Shown piece after piece: positions 1 through 8,878 of a stretch of 64,000 nucleotides of DNA. The notes beneath the pieces are model-generated. The model worked only from the letters and a program-made list of their open reading frames with translations, was not told where the DNA came from and searched no databases. How positions within the stretch are numbered: position 1 is the first letter of the stretch; the number at the start of each line of letters is the position of its first letter. Origin of the DNA: Ancylobacter koreensis (GTDB lineage Bacteria; Pseudomonadota; Alphaproteobacteria; Rhizobiales; Xanthobacteraceae); contig NZ_JALKCG010000010.1 in assembly GCF_023016525.1 (NCBI RefSeq), positions 27,019 through 91,018 of the forward strand, read 5' to 3'. The translations under genes and the position numbers were made by a program.

Positions 1-195
1 GGAATCGAACGGGGTATGCACCGCGTCGCGCGCCTGCGCATGGGCGAGCGCGAAGCGCAGCACCTCGCGGGTCGGCAGGCCGGTGCCGGCGCGCCCGAGC
101 GCGATGCGCGCGGGGGTGATGCCGGCCAGCTTTTCCCACACGTCGTGGATCACGTAATCGGATGCGTGCGCGTGGGTCGGTTTGTCTTCGCTCAT
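1..195 (-). CDS. eutC: ethanolamine ammonia-lyase small subunit EutC (partial, N-terminal 65 residues)
   Basis: This is the start of the small subunit of adenosylcobalamin-dependent ethanolamine ammonia-lyase, which converts ethanolamine to acetaldehyde and ammonia together with EutB. The gene runs off the left edge of the window. The visible residues read [18 protein letters not shown] and continue through the typical segment [16 protein letters not shown] (here [14 protein letters not shown], residues 26-39). The start ATG overlaps the eutB stop in an ATGA arrangement, so the two subunits are translationally coupled. Identification rests on the motif and on EutB immediately upstream. No microcompartment genes are visible in this window. 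Confidence 0.9.
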   Translation of the reverse strand, partial: MSEDKPTHAHASDYVIHDVWEKLAGITPARIALGRAGTGLPTREVLRFALAHAQARDAVHTPFDS

Positions 196-1580
196 GCCGC
201 CAGCTCCGGCGCCGCAGCCAGCAGCGGATGGTTGCCGCGATGCGCCTTCAGCCGCCCGTCCGGCCCGGTGATGCCCATGCGCTGGAGCCATGCCTCGAAT
301 TCCGGCGCCCGCTTCAGGCCGAGCACCTCGCGCAGGTAGAGCTGATCGTGGAAGGAGGTGGACTGGTAGTTCAGCATCACGTCGTCCGAGCCGGGAATGC
401 CCATGATGTAGGTGACGCCCGCCGCGCCGAGCAGCGTCATCAGCGTGTCCATGTCGTCCTGGTCGGCCTCGGCGTGGTTGGTGTAGCAGACGTCGCAGCC
501 GAGCGGCACGCCCATCAGCTTGCCGCAGAAATGGTCCTCCAGCCCGGCGCGGATGATCTGCTTGCCGTCATAGAGATATTCCGGCCCGATGAAGCCGACG
601 ACGGTATTCACCAGCAGCGGCTCGAACGGCCGGCACACGGCATAGGCGCGCGCTTCCAGCGTCTGCTGGTCGACCCCGTGATGGGCGTTGGCGGAGAGCG
701 CCGAGCCCTGCCCGGTCTCGAAATACATCACATTGTCGCCCAGCGTGCCGCGCTTGAGCGAAAGCGCCGCCTCACGCCCCTCCTTCAGCACGGCGAGGTC
801 GATGCCGAAGGAGGCGTTGGCCGCTTGCGTGCCTGCCACGGACTGGAACACGAGGTCCACCGGCACGCCGCGATTGATCACTTCCGTCGAGGTGGTGACA
901 TGGGTGAGCACGCAGGCCTGCGTCGGAATCTCGAAGCGCTGGATGATGCCGTCGGTGAGCTTCAGCAGTTCGCTCAGCGCAGGAATGCTGTCCGAAGCCG
1001 GGTTGATGCCGATCACCGCGTCGCCGCAGCCATAGAGCAGACCGTCGAGTATGGAGGCGGTAATGCCGGCCGCATCGTCGGTCGGGTGGTTGGGCTGCAA
1101 GCGCACCGCCATGGTGCCGGGCAGGCCGATGGTGTTGCGGAACTTCGTCACGACGCGACACTTGCGGGCGACGGCGATCAGGTCCTGGTTGCGCATCAGC
1201 TTGGAGACGGCTGCCGCCATCTCCGGCGTCACGCCGGGCGCCAGCGCCGCCAGCGCCTCCGAAGTGGCGGACGCCGAGAGCAGGAAATCGCGGAAGTCGC
1301 CCACCGTCATGTGGGAGACCGGCCGGAAGGCGGCGGCGTCGTGCGTGTCGATGATCAGACGTGTCACCTCGTCCGCCTCATAGGGCACCAGCGCCTCACT
1401 GAGGAAGGCGGTGAGCGGCACCTCGGCGAGACACATGCGGGCGGCGACGTTCTCCTCCGCCGAGGCGGCAGCGACGCCGGCCAGCATGTCGCCGGAGCGG
1501 AGCGGCGTCGCCTTCGCCATCAGGTCCTTCAGGTCAGCGAAGGCGTAGGTCTGCGGCCCGACGACGTGGCGATACGGCAT
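192..1580 (-). CDS. eutB: ethanolamine ammonia-lyase large subunit EutB
   Basis: The large, catalytic, cobalamin-binding subunit of ethanolamine ammonia-lyase (462 residues, the usual family length). Recognisable parts are the N-terminus [18 protein letters not shown], the segment [19 protein letters not shown], the active-site region around [10 protein letters not shown], and the C-terminal [13 protein letters not shown] and [15 protein letters not shown] stretches. An in-frame extension to 1697 exists, but the family N-terminus starts at the ATG at 1580. It is cotranscribed with eutC (ATGA overlap). The 181-bp space to the divergent hydrolase must carry both promoters. No eut regulator or ethanolamine permease is adjacent, so the operon probably continues to the left of the window. 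Confidence 0.95.
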   Translation of the reverse strand: MPYRHVVGPQTYAFADLKDLMAKATPLRSGDMLAGVAAASAEENVAARMCLAEVPLTAFLSEALVPYEADEVTRLIIDTHDAAAFRPVSHMTVGDFRDFLLSASATSEALAALAPGVTPEMAAAVSKLMRNQDLIAVARKCRVVTKFRNTIGLPGTMAVRLQPNHPTDDAAGITASILDGLLYGCGDAVIGINPASDSIPALSELLKLTDGIIQRFEIPTQACVLTHVTTSTEVINRGVPVDLVFQSVAGTQAANASFGIDLAVLKEGREAALSLKRGTLGDNVMYFETGQGSALSANAHHGVDQQTLEARAYAVCRPFEPLLVNTVVGFIGPEYLYDGKQIIRAGLEDHFCGKLMGVPLGCDVCYTNHAEADQDDMDTLMTLLGAAGVTYIMGIPGSDDVMLNYQSTSFHDQLYLREVLGLKRAPEFEAWLQRMGITGPDGRLKAHRGNHPLLAAAPELAA

Positions 1581-1761
1581 GATGGATACCCTTTCGCGCC
1601 GTAGTCTGCTTGTTTCGGCGCCATGGGCAAAATGTATCCCGACGCATCGGCGGCGGGAAGCGCGACGTGCAATGCTCGGCTCGATGGTCGACCCCATGCC
1701 AATGCTGGACGGGCGCCGCCGCAGCGGCTAGGACCGCGCCAGACGGCAGGGGAGACACGCC

Positions 1762-2505
1762 ATGGCCACCTACATTCTCATCCACGGCTCCTGGCACTGG
1801 GGCGGCTGCTTCCAGAAGGTGGCGAACATTCTCGGCGCCGCCGGCCATGCGGTGATCGCGCCGGACCTCGCCAGCCACGGCTTCGACACCACGCCGACCG
1901 CCGCCGTCACGGATATCGCGATCTATGCCGCGCCGGTGCGCGCTGCGCTGGAGGAGGTGGACGGCAAGGCGATCCTCGTCGGCCATTCGGTGGGCGGGGC
2001 GACCTGCACCTGGCTCGGCGAGGAGATGACGGAGCGGGTCGAGGCGCTGGTCTATCTCACCGGCTTTATGGCGCCCGCCGGCAAGACCGCGCGCGACTTC
2101 GTCATGACGCCGACCTATCTGAAGGACCCCGCCATCGTGGAGACGCAGGGCATGCTGCGGCTCGGCAAGGAAGGGCTGGGCCTCGACCTCTCGCGCCGCG
2201 ACCTCATCGCCCGTTCGCTCTATTCCGATTGCACGGAGCATGACATCGAGCGCGCCCTGCCGAATCTCGTGCGCGTCACCCCGCACGCGCCCTTCGCCGC
2301 CGTCTCGGCCATCACGCCGCACCGCTTCGGCCGGCTGCGCCGGCACTATATCGAGTGCCTTCAGGATCGCGGCCTGCCGCTCGCCGTGCAGCGCGAAATG
2401 CAGGCGGCGGTGCCGGGCGCGCATGTGCACCAGCTCGACACCGGCCATTCGCCCTTCCTGAGCGCGCCGGAAGCGGTGGCAGAGATATTGTTGAACATCC
2501 GCTGA
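1762..2505 (+). CDS. alpha/beta-fold hydrolase (salicylate-esterase/MenH-like family)
   Basis: A 247-residue single-domain alpha/beta hydrolase without a signal peptide, so cytoplasmic. The oxyanion-hole segment IHGSWHWGG lies at residues 7-15, the nucleophile elbow GHSVGG puts the catalytic serine at residue 76, and the C-terminal histidine is His229 in DTGHSP. This HGSWHWGG type of start is typical of the plant-esterase/hydroxynitrile-lyase-like branch, which cleaves small esters. The start ATG follows AGGGGAGACACGCC. It stands alone between divergent eutB and the ureohydrolase gene, so context does not reveal a substrate; a role in ester or amide cleavage is only inferred. Confidence 0.8.
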   Translation: MATYILIHGSWHWGGCFQKVANILGAAGHAVIAPDLASHGFDTTPTAAVTDIAIYAAPVRAALEEVDGKAILVGHSVGGATCTWLGEEMTERVEALVYLTGFMAPAGKTARDFVMTPTYLKDPAIVETQGMLRLGKEGLGLDLSRRDLIARSLYSDCTEHDIERALPNLVRVTPHAPFAAVSAITPHRFGRLRRHYIECLQDRGLPLAVQREMQAAVPGAHVHQLDTGHSPFLSAPEAVAEILLNIR

Positions 2506-2626
2506 GCCCGCAGCGCCACACCTCGCCGCATCCGACGAAGGAGCGGCGCGTGCCCCCTCCCCGTCCGCGCCGGCACCGGCTAGCCTGACCGCTCTTCCAG
2601 AGCCAGAAGGCCAGCACGAGGCACGA

Positions 2627-3682
2627 ATGTCCGATCACGAGAAGCTCGCGAAGCTGCGCGCGAAATATGCCGGCGTCGGCGGTGGCGTCGTCTATGACGA
2701 AACCTTCAAGCGCGTCGCCGAGCTCCAGTTCAAGGACGGCGAGAAGCGCGTCTGGCCATGGGCCGGCGCCGCGACCCTGCTCGACGCGCCCTATCGTCCG
2801 GATGCACAGGAACTCGCCGATTTCGGCGGGCTCGACATGGCGCTGATCGGCGTTCCGATGGATCTCGGCGTCACCAACCGGGCCGGCTGCCGCCTTGGAC
2901 CGCGCGCGGTGCGCGCCATCGAGCGCATCGGACCCTATGAGCACGTGCTGAACATGGTGCCTGCTGCCGAGGTCAAGGCCGCCGATATCGGCGACGTGCC
3001 GTTCCGCTCGCGCTTCAGCCTCGACAGCTGCCACGAGGACATCGAGGCCTTCTACAAGAAGATCGTCGCGGCGGGTGTCATTCCGCTCTCGGTCGGCGGC
3101 GATCATTCCATCACCGGCTCGATCCTGCGCGCCGTCGGCGAGAAGCGGCCGGTCGGCATGCTGCACATCGACGCCCATTGCGACACCTCGGGCACCTATG
3201 AGGGCGCCAAGTTCCACCATGGCGGGCCGTTCCGCAACGCGGTGCTCGACGGCGTGCTCGACCCCGCGCGCACGATCCAGATCGGCATTCGCGGCGGCGC
3301 CGAGTTCCTGTGGGAATTCTCCTATGAGAGCGGCATGACGGTGATCCATGCCGAGGAGGTCACGGGCCTCGGCGTGCCGGCGATCATCGAGCGGGCGAAG
3401 CAGGTGCTGGGCGACGGGCCGGTCTATGTGTCCTTCGACGTCGACAGCCTCGACCCCGCCTTCGCGCCGGGCACCGGCACGCCGGAGATCGGCGGGCTGA
3501 CCACGCGCGAAGTACTGGAGATCATCCGCGGCCTCAACGGGCTCGACGTGATCGGCGGCGACGTGGTGGAGATCGCACCCCAGTACGACGCAACGTCCAA
3601 CACCGCCCACGCGGCGGCGCAGGTGCTGTTCGAAATCTTCTGCCTTTCGGTGACGGCGCTCAAGGCGCGGCGGGGCGCGTGA
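2627..3682 (+). CDS. agmatinase-family ureohydrolase (agmatinase or guanidinobutyrase)
   Basis: A 351-residue binuclear manganese ureohydrolase that removes urea from a guanidino compound. Metal ligands are visible: GGDH at 157-160, DAHCD at 182-186 and DVD at 271-273 within SFDVDSLDPAFAPGTGTPE. It is about 40 residues longer than classical SpeB owing to an N-terminal extension. The next gene is a nitrilase-fold amidase overlapping by TGATG, which argues for one pathway. A combination of amidase and ureohydrolase fits the arginine oxygenase route (4-guanidinobutyramide to 4-guanidinobutyrate to 4-aminobutyrate), so guanidinobutyrase is as likely as agmatinase. The family is clear, the exact substrate is not. 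Confidence 0.9.
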   Translation: MSDHEKLAKLRAKYAGVGGGVVYDETFKRVAELQFKDGEKRVWPWAGAATLLDAPYRPDAQELADFGGLDMALIGVPMDLGVTNRAGCRLGPRAVRAIERIGPYEHVLNMVPAAEVKAADIGDVPFRSRFSLDSCHEDIEAFYKKIVAAGVIPLSVGGDHSITGSILRAVGEKRPVGMLHIDAHCDTSGTYEGAKFHHGGPFRNAVLDGVLDPARTIQIGIRGGAEFLWEFSYESGMTVIHAEEVTGLGVPAIIERAKQVLGDGPVYVSFDVDSLDPAFAPGTGTPEIGGLTTREVLEIIRGLNGLDVIGGDVVEIAPQYDATSNTAHAAAQVLFEIFCLSVTALKARRGA

Positions 3683-4482
3683 TGCGGCTCGCCATGCTCC
3701 AGACGGCGGGCGATTCCGCCAACCGTCCCGCTGCCAATCTCGACCTGCTGGAAGCGGCCGCCGCCCGCGCAAAGGCGGGCGGCGCGGACCTGCTGCTGGC
3801 GCCGGAGATGTTTCTCTCCGGCTACAATATCGGCCGCGAGGCGGCGCTCGCCGTCGCCGAACCGGCGGACGGACCGGCCGCGCAGCGCGCCCGCGAGATC
3901 GCGCGCGCCCACGACATCGGGCTCTGCTACGGCTATCCCGAGCTGGGCGAAGGCGGCGCGGTCTATAATTCCTGCCTGCTCGTCGGCCGCGACGGCACAG
4001 TGCTGCTCAACTTCCGCAAGACACACCTGTTCGCCGCGCTGGACCGCGCCATGTTCGCGCCCGGCGAGGGCTCGGCGGCGCTCGCGGAGGTGGAGGGTTT
4101 CAAGGTCGGTATGCTGATCTGCTACGATGTCGAGTTCCCCGAGGCGGTGCGCGCCCTCGCGCTCGCCGGGGCCGACCTCGTGCTGGTGCCGACCGCCAAC
4201 ATGAAGCCCTATGACGCGGTGTCCCACTTCGTGGTGCCCTCCCGCGCCTTCGAGAACGAGCTGTTCGTCGCCTATGCCAATCGCTGCGGGCAGGAAGGCG
4301 AGCTCGACTATATGGGGCTGAGCTGCGTCGGCGATCCCAATGGCGGCAATCTGGTGCTCGCCGGCGAGGGCGAGGAACTGGTCTTCGCCGATCTCCTGCC
4401 CGATCGGTTGAAGGCGGCGCGCGCCATCAACACCCATGTGCCGGACCGCCGGCCGGACGTTTATGAACGGCTGAACCGTTAA
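3682..4482 (+). CDS. carbon-nitrogen hydrolase (nitrilase superfamily amidase)
   Basis: A 266-residue cytoplasmic amidase of the nitrilase superfamily. The Glu-Lys-Cys triad is intact: Glu42 in APEMFLSGY, Lys113 in NFRKTHLF and Cys147 in MLICYDVEFPE. The ATG at 3682 overlaps the ureohydrolase stop as TGATG, so a GTG one codon earlier is less likely. Family members of this length hydrolyse aliphatic amides such as guanidinobutyramide or omega-amides; coupling to a ureohydrolase suggests it acts just before or after it on a guanidino or carbamoyl compound. The gene ends at a palindromic repeat that separates it from the convergent carrier gene. Confidence 0.87.
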   Translation: MRLAMLQTAGDSANRPAANLDLLEAAAARAKAGGADLLLAPEMFLSGYNIGREAALAVAEPADGPAAQRAREIARAHDIGLCYGYPELGEGGAVYNSCLLVGRDGTVLLNFRKTHLFAALDRAMFAPGEGSAALAEVEGFKVGMLICYDVEFPEAVRALALAGADLVLVPTANMKPYDAVSHFVVPSRAFENELFVAYANRCGQEGELDYMGLSCVGDPNGGNLVLAGEGEELVFADLLPDRLKAARAINTHVPDRRPDVYERLNR

Positions 4483-4483
4483 G

Positions 4484-4576
4484 CGTCATCCCGGCCGACG
4501 GCAAAGCCGTCGAGCCGGGATCGTTTTCCATTTCACGAAGCGATCCCGGATCGGCCTTGCGGCCGTCCGGGATGAC
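4484..4576. repeat. paired inverted repeat, BIME-like (copy 1)
   Basis: A 93-bp element bounded by GTCATCCCGG and CCGGGATGAC, made of two stem-loops separated by a short AT-richer spacer (GATCGTTTTCCATTTC). A second copy with the same ends and spacer but different loop sequence lies at 12208-12298. Here it sits between convergent genes, where its stems may also stop transcription from both sides. Confidence 0.85.
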
Positions 4577-4592
4577 GTCCGTCCTGTCAGCC

Positions 4593-5903
4593 TCAATGCG
4601 CAGGCGACTGGCGCCCGCCGGCCAGCGCAACCGGCGCCTCGGCTTCCACCGCGCTGCGGGCGATGAAGCGCGCGCGTAGCGGCTTCAGCACGAACAGGGC
4701 AAGGAAGGCCGCCGTGGCATTGAGCCCGACGGCGATGGCGAACACCGCGTACCAGCCGTAGATGGCGGCGACGACGCTGGCGAGCGGCACCAGCAGCGCC
4801 GCCGTGCCCTTGGCGGTGTAGAGCATGCCCGCATTGGTCGCGGCGAACTTCGAGCCGAAGGTGTCGCCGCAGGTCGCCGGGAACAGCGAATAGATCTCGC
4901 CGAACACGCCGAAGAAGCAGGCCGTCGCCAGCACGAACACGACCGGGTTCGAGCCGTGATAGACGAGCAGCAGAAGCATGACGGCTGCCGTGCCGAAGGC
5001 GATGAACATAGTGTTCTCGCGGCCGATACGGTCCGAGACATAGCCGAAGACCGGGCGGCCGAAGCCGTCGAAGATGCGGTCGAGCGAGATGGCGAACGTC
5101 AGCGCCGCCGCCGAGATGCCGAGGATGCTCACCGGCGTGTCGGCGACGCCGAGATCGTGGGCGATGGGGCCGATCTGCGCCGCCGCCATCAGGCCACCCG
5201 AGGCGACCATGACGAACATGAGGTAGAGCAGCCAGAACACCGGCTTGGTCAGCGTCTGGTTGGGCTGGTAGTCGACCTTGCTCTGCGGCAGGCCCAGCGC
5301 CTTCTTCGGCGCCGCGATCTTGAACTTCGGGGGATAGAGGAACTGCGCGGCGATCAGGACGACGATGCCCTGCCCGATGCCGAACCAGAAGAACGCCGTC
5401 TGGTAGCCGTGCGCCGCGATGGTGTTGGCGATCGGCACCACGGTCAGGGCCGCGCCGGCACCGAATCCGGCGGCGGTGGCGCCGGCGGCGAGGCCGCGGC
5501 GGTAGGGGAACCACTTCAGCGCGTTGCCGACGCAGGTGCCGTACACCGAGCCGGCGCCGATGCCGCCGAACACCGCGCCGACATAGAGCATGGTGAGCGA
5601 GGCGGCGTAGGAATTGATGATCCACGCCAGCGCGATCATCACCGCGCCGAAGGACAGGACGATGCGCGGGCCGTAGCGATCCACGAACCACGCCTCGACC
5701 GGCACCAGCCAGGTCTCGGTCAGCACGAAGAGGGTGAAGGCGGTCTGGATCGCCGCCCGGCCCCAGCCATGGGCGTGGTCGATCGGATCGACGAACAGCG
5801 TCCAGCCATATTGAAGATTGGCGATCATCGCCATGCAGAGGATGCCGCAGGCGAGCTGGAACCAGGGTTCCCAGGCGCGCGTGCTCGTGGTGCTCGCTTC
5901 CAT
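4593..5903 (-). CDS. MFS transporter, oxalate/formate antiporter (OFA) family
   Basis: A 436-residue inner-membrane carrier with about 12 hydrophobic segments. It starts METASTTSTRAWEPW-like (MEASTTSTRAWEPWFQLA), followed by MANLQYGWTLFVDP-type sequence seen in OxlT, and has the MFS loop motif DRIFDGFGRPVFGYVSDRIGR between helices 8 and 9 region. The OFA family exchanges oxalate for formate or imports other small carboxylates. No oxalate-degradation genes are adjacent, so a different monocarboxylate is possible. The start ATG follows AAGGAAACGTCA. It is convergent with the amidase gene and preceded by a long AT-richer upstream region. Confidence 0.87.
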   Translation of the reverse strand: MEASTTSTRAWEPWFQLACGILCMAMIANLQYGWTLFVDPIDHAHGWGRAAIQTAFTLFVLTETWLVPVEAWFVDRYGPRIVLSFGAVMIALAWIINSYAASLTMLYVGAVFGGIGAGSVYGTCVGNALKWFPYRRGLAAGATAAGFGAGAALTVVPIANTIAAHGYQTAFFWFGIGQGIVVLIAAQFLYPPKFKIAAPKKALGLPQSKVDYQPNQTLTKPVFWLLYLMFVMVASGGLMAAAQIGPIAHDLGVADTPVSILGISAAALTFAISLDRIFDGFGRPVFGYVSDRIGRENTMFIAFGTAAVMLLLLVYHGSNPVVFVLATACFFGVFGEIYSLFPATCGDTFGSKFAATNAGMLYTAKGTAALLVPLASVVAAIYGWYAVFAIAVGLNATAAFLALFVLKPLRARFIARSAVEAEAPVALAGGRQSPAH

Positions 5904-6443
5904 TGACGTTTCCTTGACCTGTTGGAATTCCGCGCAGCTCTTGCCGGCCGCTTCGGGTGTCGCGTTCCGCGCCGTGGCGCGGCAGTCCGTGCATCGTCAG
6001 CGCCGGGAAGAAGAGCGGATAATTCCGCCTCATTCCTACTTACCGAACGTCAATACTTGCCGTTCCGTCATTCGTGCAATGCTGCGAATACATCGTTATC
6101 GACTTGGACATTAGAAATAACATGTCTTTTCTGCCGTTCAATATGAAATATACCAAGGTATGTTTACGCAACGACACCTTATCGCGACACATTTTCCACC
6201 AGGCAAACCATCAAGATGTCGCGACAACTTCGACAATAAGTCTGCTCGGCGCGCCTTTCTTTCGTGTTCGACCGGTGGCGCGGGACGCAGCGGAGCGCGA
6301 CATCTGACGCAGCGGTTCCGTCCCGCGCTTTTCCGCTCTACCGCCGCTCTTCAGCCACGTCCTGCGCTCGCGCCTGTCGACCGGCCACGCGGTATCCTGC
6401 GTCATCCCCAGAGTAAGGCGGCGCCCCGCCGTTCCGGTGCAAG
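5904..6443. other. long intergenic region upstream of the OFA carrier
   Basis: No gene is evident here. The middle (about 6040-6240) is clearly AT-richer than its surroundings. A perfect 10-bp palindrome TGTCGCGACA lies at 6217-6226, with a half-match CGCGACAC at 6183-6190. It could be an operator for the carrier gene to the left, about 310 bp away, but this is only a guess. Confidence 0.4.
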
Positions 6444-6468
6444 GGAACCGCCGGGCGCGCCCGGCGTT
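6444..6468 (+). promoter_or_regulatory. EcfG-type general stress promoter
   Basis: GGAAC at 6444-6448 and CGTT at 6465-6468 are separated by exactly 16 bp, a perfect match to the alphaproteobacterial EcfG consensus. The start codon of the small membrane protein is 75 bp downstream. The spacer happens to be an 18-bp GC palindrome running into the -10 element (6449-6466). Confidence 0.82.
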
Positions 6469-6543
6469 CTGTTACCGCTCGACAGAGCATCGCCCCCGGC
6501 TTCCCGGGCCGGAGCGGCGCACATCGAACGCAGGAGAACACCC

Positions 6544-6687
6544 ATGAGTCGCACCTTGCTCACCGTCGTCGTGCTGGTCCTCGCCGGCGTCGCGGCCTTC
6601 TTCGCCTATCAGGCCTATGAGCGCGACCGGAACTCGCTGCAGATCGAGGTGGGTCCGCAGGGCGTGAAGGTCGATCCGCCGGGCTGA
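6544..6687 (+). CDS. small single-pass membrane protein, stress-promoter driven
   Basis: A 47-residue protein with one N-terminal hydrophobic segment (residues 4-23, LLTVVVLVLAGVAAFFAYQA) followed by a charged tail YERDRNSLQIEVGPQG. It looks like a membrane-anchored peptide with a short periplasmic or cytoplasmic tail; no lipobox is present. The ATG follows a good ribosome binding site (CAGGAGAACACCC). The perfect EcfG-type promoter 75 bp upstream predicts induction in the general stress response. I do not recognise a named family, and function is unknown. Confidence 0.78.
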   Translation: MSRTLLTVVVLVLAGVAAFFAYQAYERDRNSLQIEVGPQGVKVDPPG

Positions 6688-6838
6688 GCCGGGGCACCGA
6701 TCCGTTGCGAAAACGCACGTCCTTTCGAAAGTATGAGGCCGGCACGCTGCATTTGCCGGCCTCGTGGTCTAAAAGGGCCTCCACATCCGCCGCCCCGCGC
6801 CCGCTGCGCCCGGCCGGCCGACCGTTTCGGAGCCCGCA

Positions 6839-8188
6839 ATGTCCTCCACCCTCGCCGCCGCGCCCGCCGGCGCTGTTGCCAATCCGCGCTCGCGCGTCAT
6901 CCTCGCCAGCCTGATCGGCACGACCATCGAGTTCTACGATTTCTACGTCTACGCCACCGCCGCCGTGCTGGTGTTCCCGCACCTGTTCTTTCCGGCCGGC
7001 AACGACACGGCGGCGCTGCTCGCCTCCTTTGCCATCTTCGGCGCCGCCATGGTGGCCCGTCCGCTCGGGGCGATCTTCTTCGGGCATCTCGGCGACCGCA
7101 GCGGGCGCAAGGTGACGCTGGTCGGCGCGCTGCTGACCATGGGCATCGCGACCTTCCTGATCGGTGTGTTGCCGACCTTCCATCAGGCGGGATGGCTGGC
7201 GCCGGCGCTGCTGGTGGTGATGCGGCTCGCGCAGGGCTTCGCGCTCGGCGGCGAATGGAGCGGCGCCGCGCTGGTGGCGACCGAGAACGCCCCGCCCGGC
7301 AAGCGCGCCGTGTTCGGCACCTTCCCGCAGCTCGGCGCGCCCCTCGGCTTCATTCTCGCCAACGGCCTGTTCCTCATCATCGCCGCGCTGATGCCCTCCG
7401 AGGACCCGAGCCGGCCCTCCGACGCCTTCCTGAACTGGGGATGGCGCATCCCCTTCCTGTTCTCCATCGTGATGGTGGCGATCGGCCTGTGGGTGCGGCT
7501 CAACCTCGTGGAAAGCGCCGCCTTCGAGAAGACGGTGAAGTCCGGCAAGGTGCGCAAGCTGCCGCTCGCCTCGGTGTTCCGCACCCATGGCCGCGAGCTG
7601 GTGCTCGGCACCTTCTACATGCTCGCGACCTATGTGCTGTTCTACCTGATGACGACCTTCTCGCTCAGCTATGGCCGCGCCGCCGTCGCCGCGAAGCTGC
7701 CCGGGCTCGGCTACGACTACACGACCTTCGTGCTGATGATGATCATCGGCGTGGTGTTCTTCGGCATCTTCACCATGCTGTCCGGTCCCTGGGCGGACCG
7801 GTGGGGCCGCCGCCGCACGCTGATCGCGGTAACGCTCGGCATCATCGCCTTCGGCCTCGTCTGGGTGCCGATGCTGGCCGCCGGGCCGGTCGGCGTCATG
7901 GCGTGGCTGATCCTCGGATTCAGCCTGATGGGCATGACCTTCGGTCCGATGGGCGCGCTGCTGCCGGAGCTGTTCCCGGCCAATGTGCGCTACACCGGCT
8001 CGGGGATCGCCTACAACGTCTCCTCGATCCTCGGCGCCGCCGTCGCGCCCTTCATCGCCGTGGCTTTGTGGAGCTACGGTGCCGGAAGCCCGTTCTGGGT
8101 CGGCGTCTATCTCTCCTCCATGGCCGTGCTCACGCTCATCGCGCTGCTGCTCGGCCACGAGACGCGCGACGTCGACATCGACGCGTGA
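6839..8188 (+). CDS. MFS transporter, metabolite:H+ symporter (MHS) family
   Basis: A 449-residue 12-helix carrier of the MHS branch of the major facilitator superfamily. Diagnostic features are the first helix ending SLIGTTIEFYDFYVYATAA, the GHLGDRSGRKVTL loop after helix 2, and RLAQGFALGGEWSGAALVATE in helix 4, the last being the MHS signature region. Members import shikimate, proline/betaine, citrate, ketoglutarate or other organic acids with protons. No catabolic gene is adjacent, so the substrate is open. It is convergent with kdpE, with six bases between the stop codons. Confidence 0.88.
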   Translation: MSSTLAAAPAGAVANPRSRVILASLIGTTIEFYDFYVYATAAVLVFPHLFFPAGNDTAALLASFAIFGAAMVARPLGAIFFGHLGDRSGRKVTLVGALLTMGIATFLIGVLPTFHQAGWLAPALLVVMRLAQGFALGGEWSGAALVATENAPPGKRAVFGTFPQLGAPLGFILANGLFLIIAALMPSEDPSRPSDAFLNWGWRIPFLFSIVMVAIGLWVRLNLVESAAFEKTVKSGKVRKLPLASVFRTHGRELVLGTFYMLATYVLFYLMTTFSLSYGRAAVAAKLPGLGYDYTTFVLMMIIGVVFFGIFTMLSGPWADRWGRRRTLIAVTLGIIAFGLVWVPMLAAGPVGVMAWLILGFSLMGMTFGPMGALLPELFPANVRYTGSGIAYNVSSILGAAVAPFIAVALWSYGAGSPFWVGVYLSSMAVLTLIALLLGHETRDVDIDA

Positions 8189-8194
8189 GCGCGC

Positions 8195-8878
8195 CTACTC
8201 GCCGGCCCGGTAGCCGATGCCGGGCTCGGTGAGGATCAGCGCGGGATTGGCGGGATCGGCCTCCAGCTTGGTGCGGAGCTGGCCGACATAGACCCTGAGA
8301 TACTGCGTGTCGTGTTCGTGGGCGGGACCCCACACCTCGCGCAGGATCTGGCGATGCGTCAGCACCCGCCCGGCATGGCGGACGAGGAAGGCAACGAGGT
8401 CGAACTCCTTCGGCGTCAGCTTTATCTCCACGCCCTCGCGCAGCACGCGATGGCGGGGAATGTCGATCTCGATGGGGCCAAGCCGCAGCACCGGCGTCTC
8501 GCCCTTTTCCTGCATGCGGTGGCGCAGCGCCGCGCGCAGCCGCGCCATCAATTCGCCGATGCCGAAAGGCTTGTTGACGAAATCGTCGGCGCCGAGGTCC
8601 AGCGCCTCGATCTTCTCGATCTCGCGGTCGCGCGCGGACAGCACCACGACCGGGATATCCGACCATTCGCGCAGTCGCCGGATGACCTCCTTGCCGTCCA
8701 TGTCGGGCAGGCCGAGGTCGAGCACGACGATGTCCGGCCGCCGGTTCACCGCCAGCGCCAGCGCCTGCGCGCCCGTGTCGGCCCTCAGCGCCGTGTAACC
8801 GTTGGCGGCGAGCGCCGGCGCCATGAAGCGGTGGATCGCCGGTTCGTCGTCGACCACCAGAACGCTGACTCCGGTCAT
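8195..8878 (-). CDS. kdpE: KDP operon response regulator KdpE
   Basis: A 227-residue OmpR-family regulator. The receiver domain has the acidic pair Asp10-Asp11, phosphoacceptor Asp54 in VLDLGLPDMDG and the conserved lysine in DDFVNKPFG; the C-terminal winged helix carries LTPKEFDLVAFLVRHAGRVL. In the kdp system it is phosphorylated by KdpD and activates kdp transcription under potassium limitation or salt stress. The start ATG overlaps the kdpD stop (ATGA), the standard arrangement. It closes the operon. Confidence 0.95.
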   Translation of the reverse strand: MTGVSVLVVDDEPAIHRFMAPALAANGYTALRADTGAQALALAVNRRPDIVVLDLGLPDMDGKEVIRRLREWSDIPVVVLSARDREIEKIEALDLGADDFVNKPFGIGELMARLRAALRHRMQEKGETPVLRLGPIEIDIPRHRVLREGVEIKLTPKEFDLVAFLVRHAGRVLTHRQILREVWGPAHEHDTQYLRVYVGQLRTKLEADPANPALILTEPGIGYRAGE

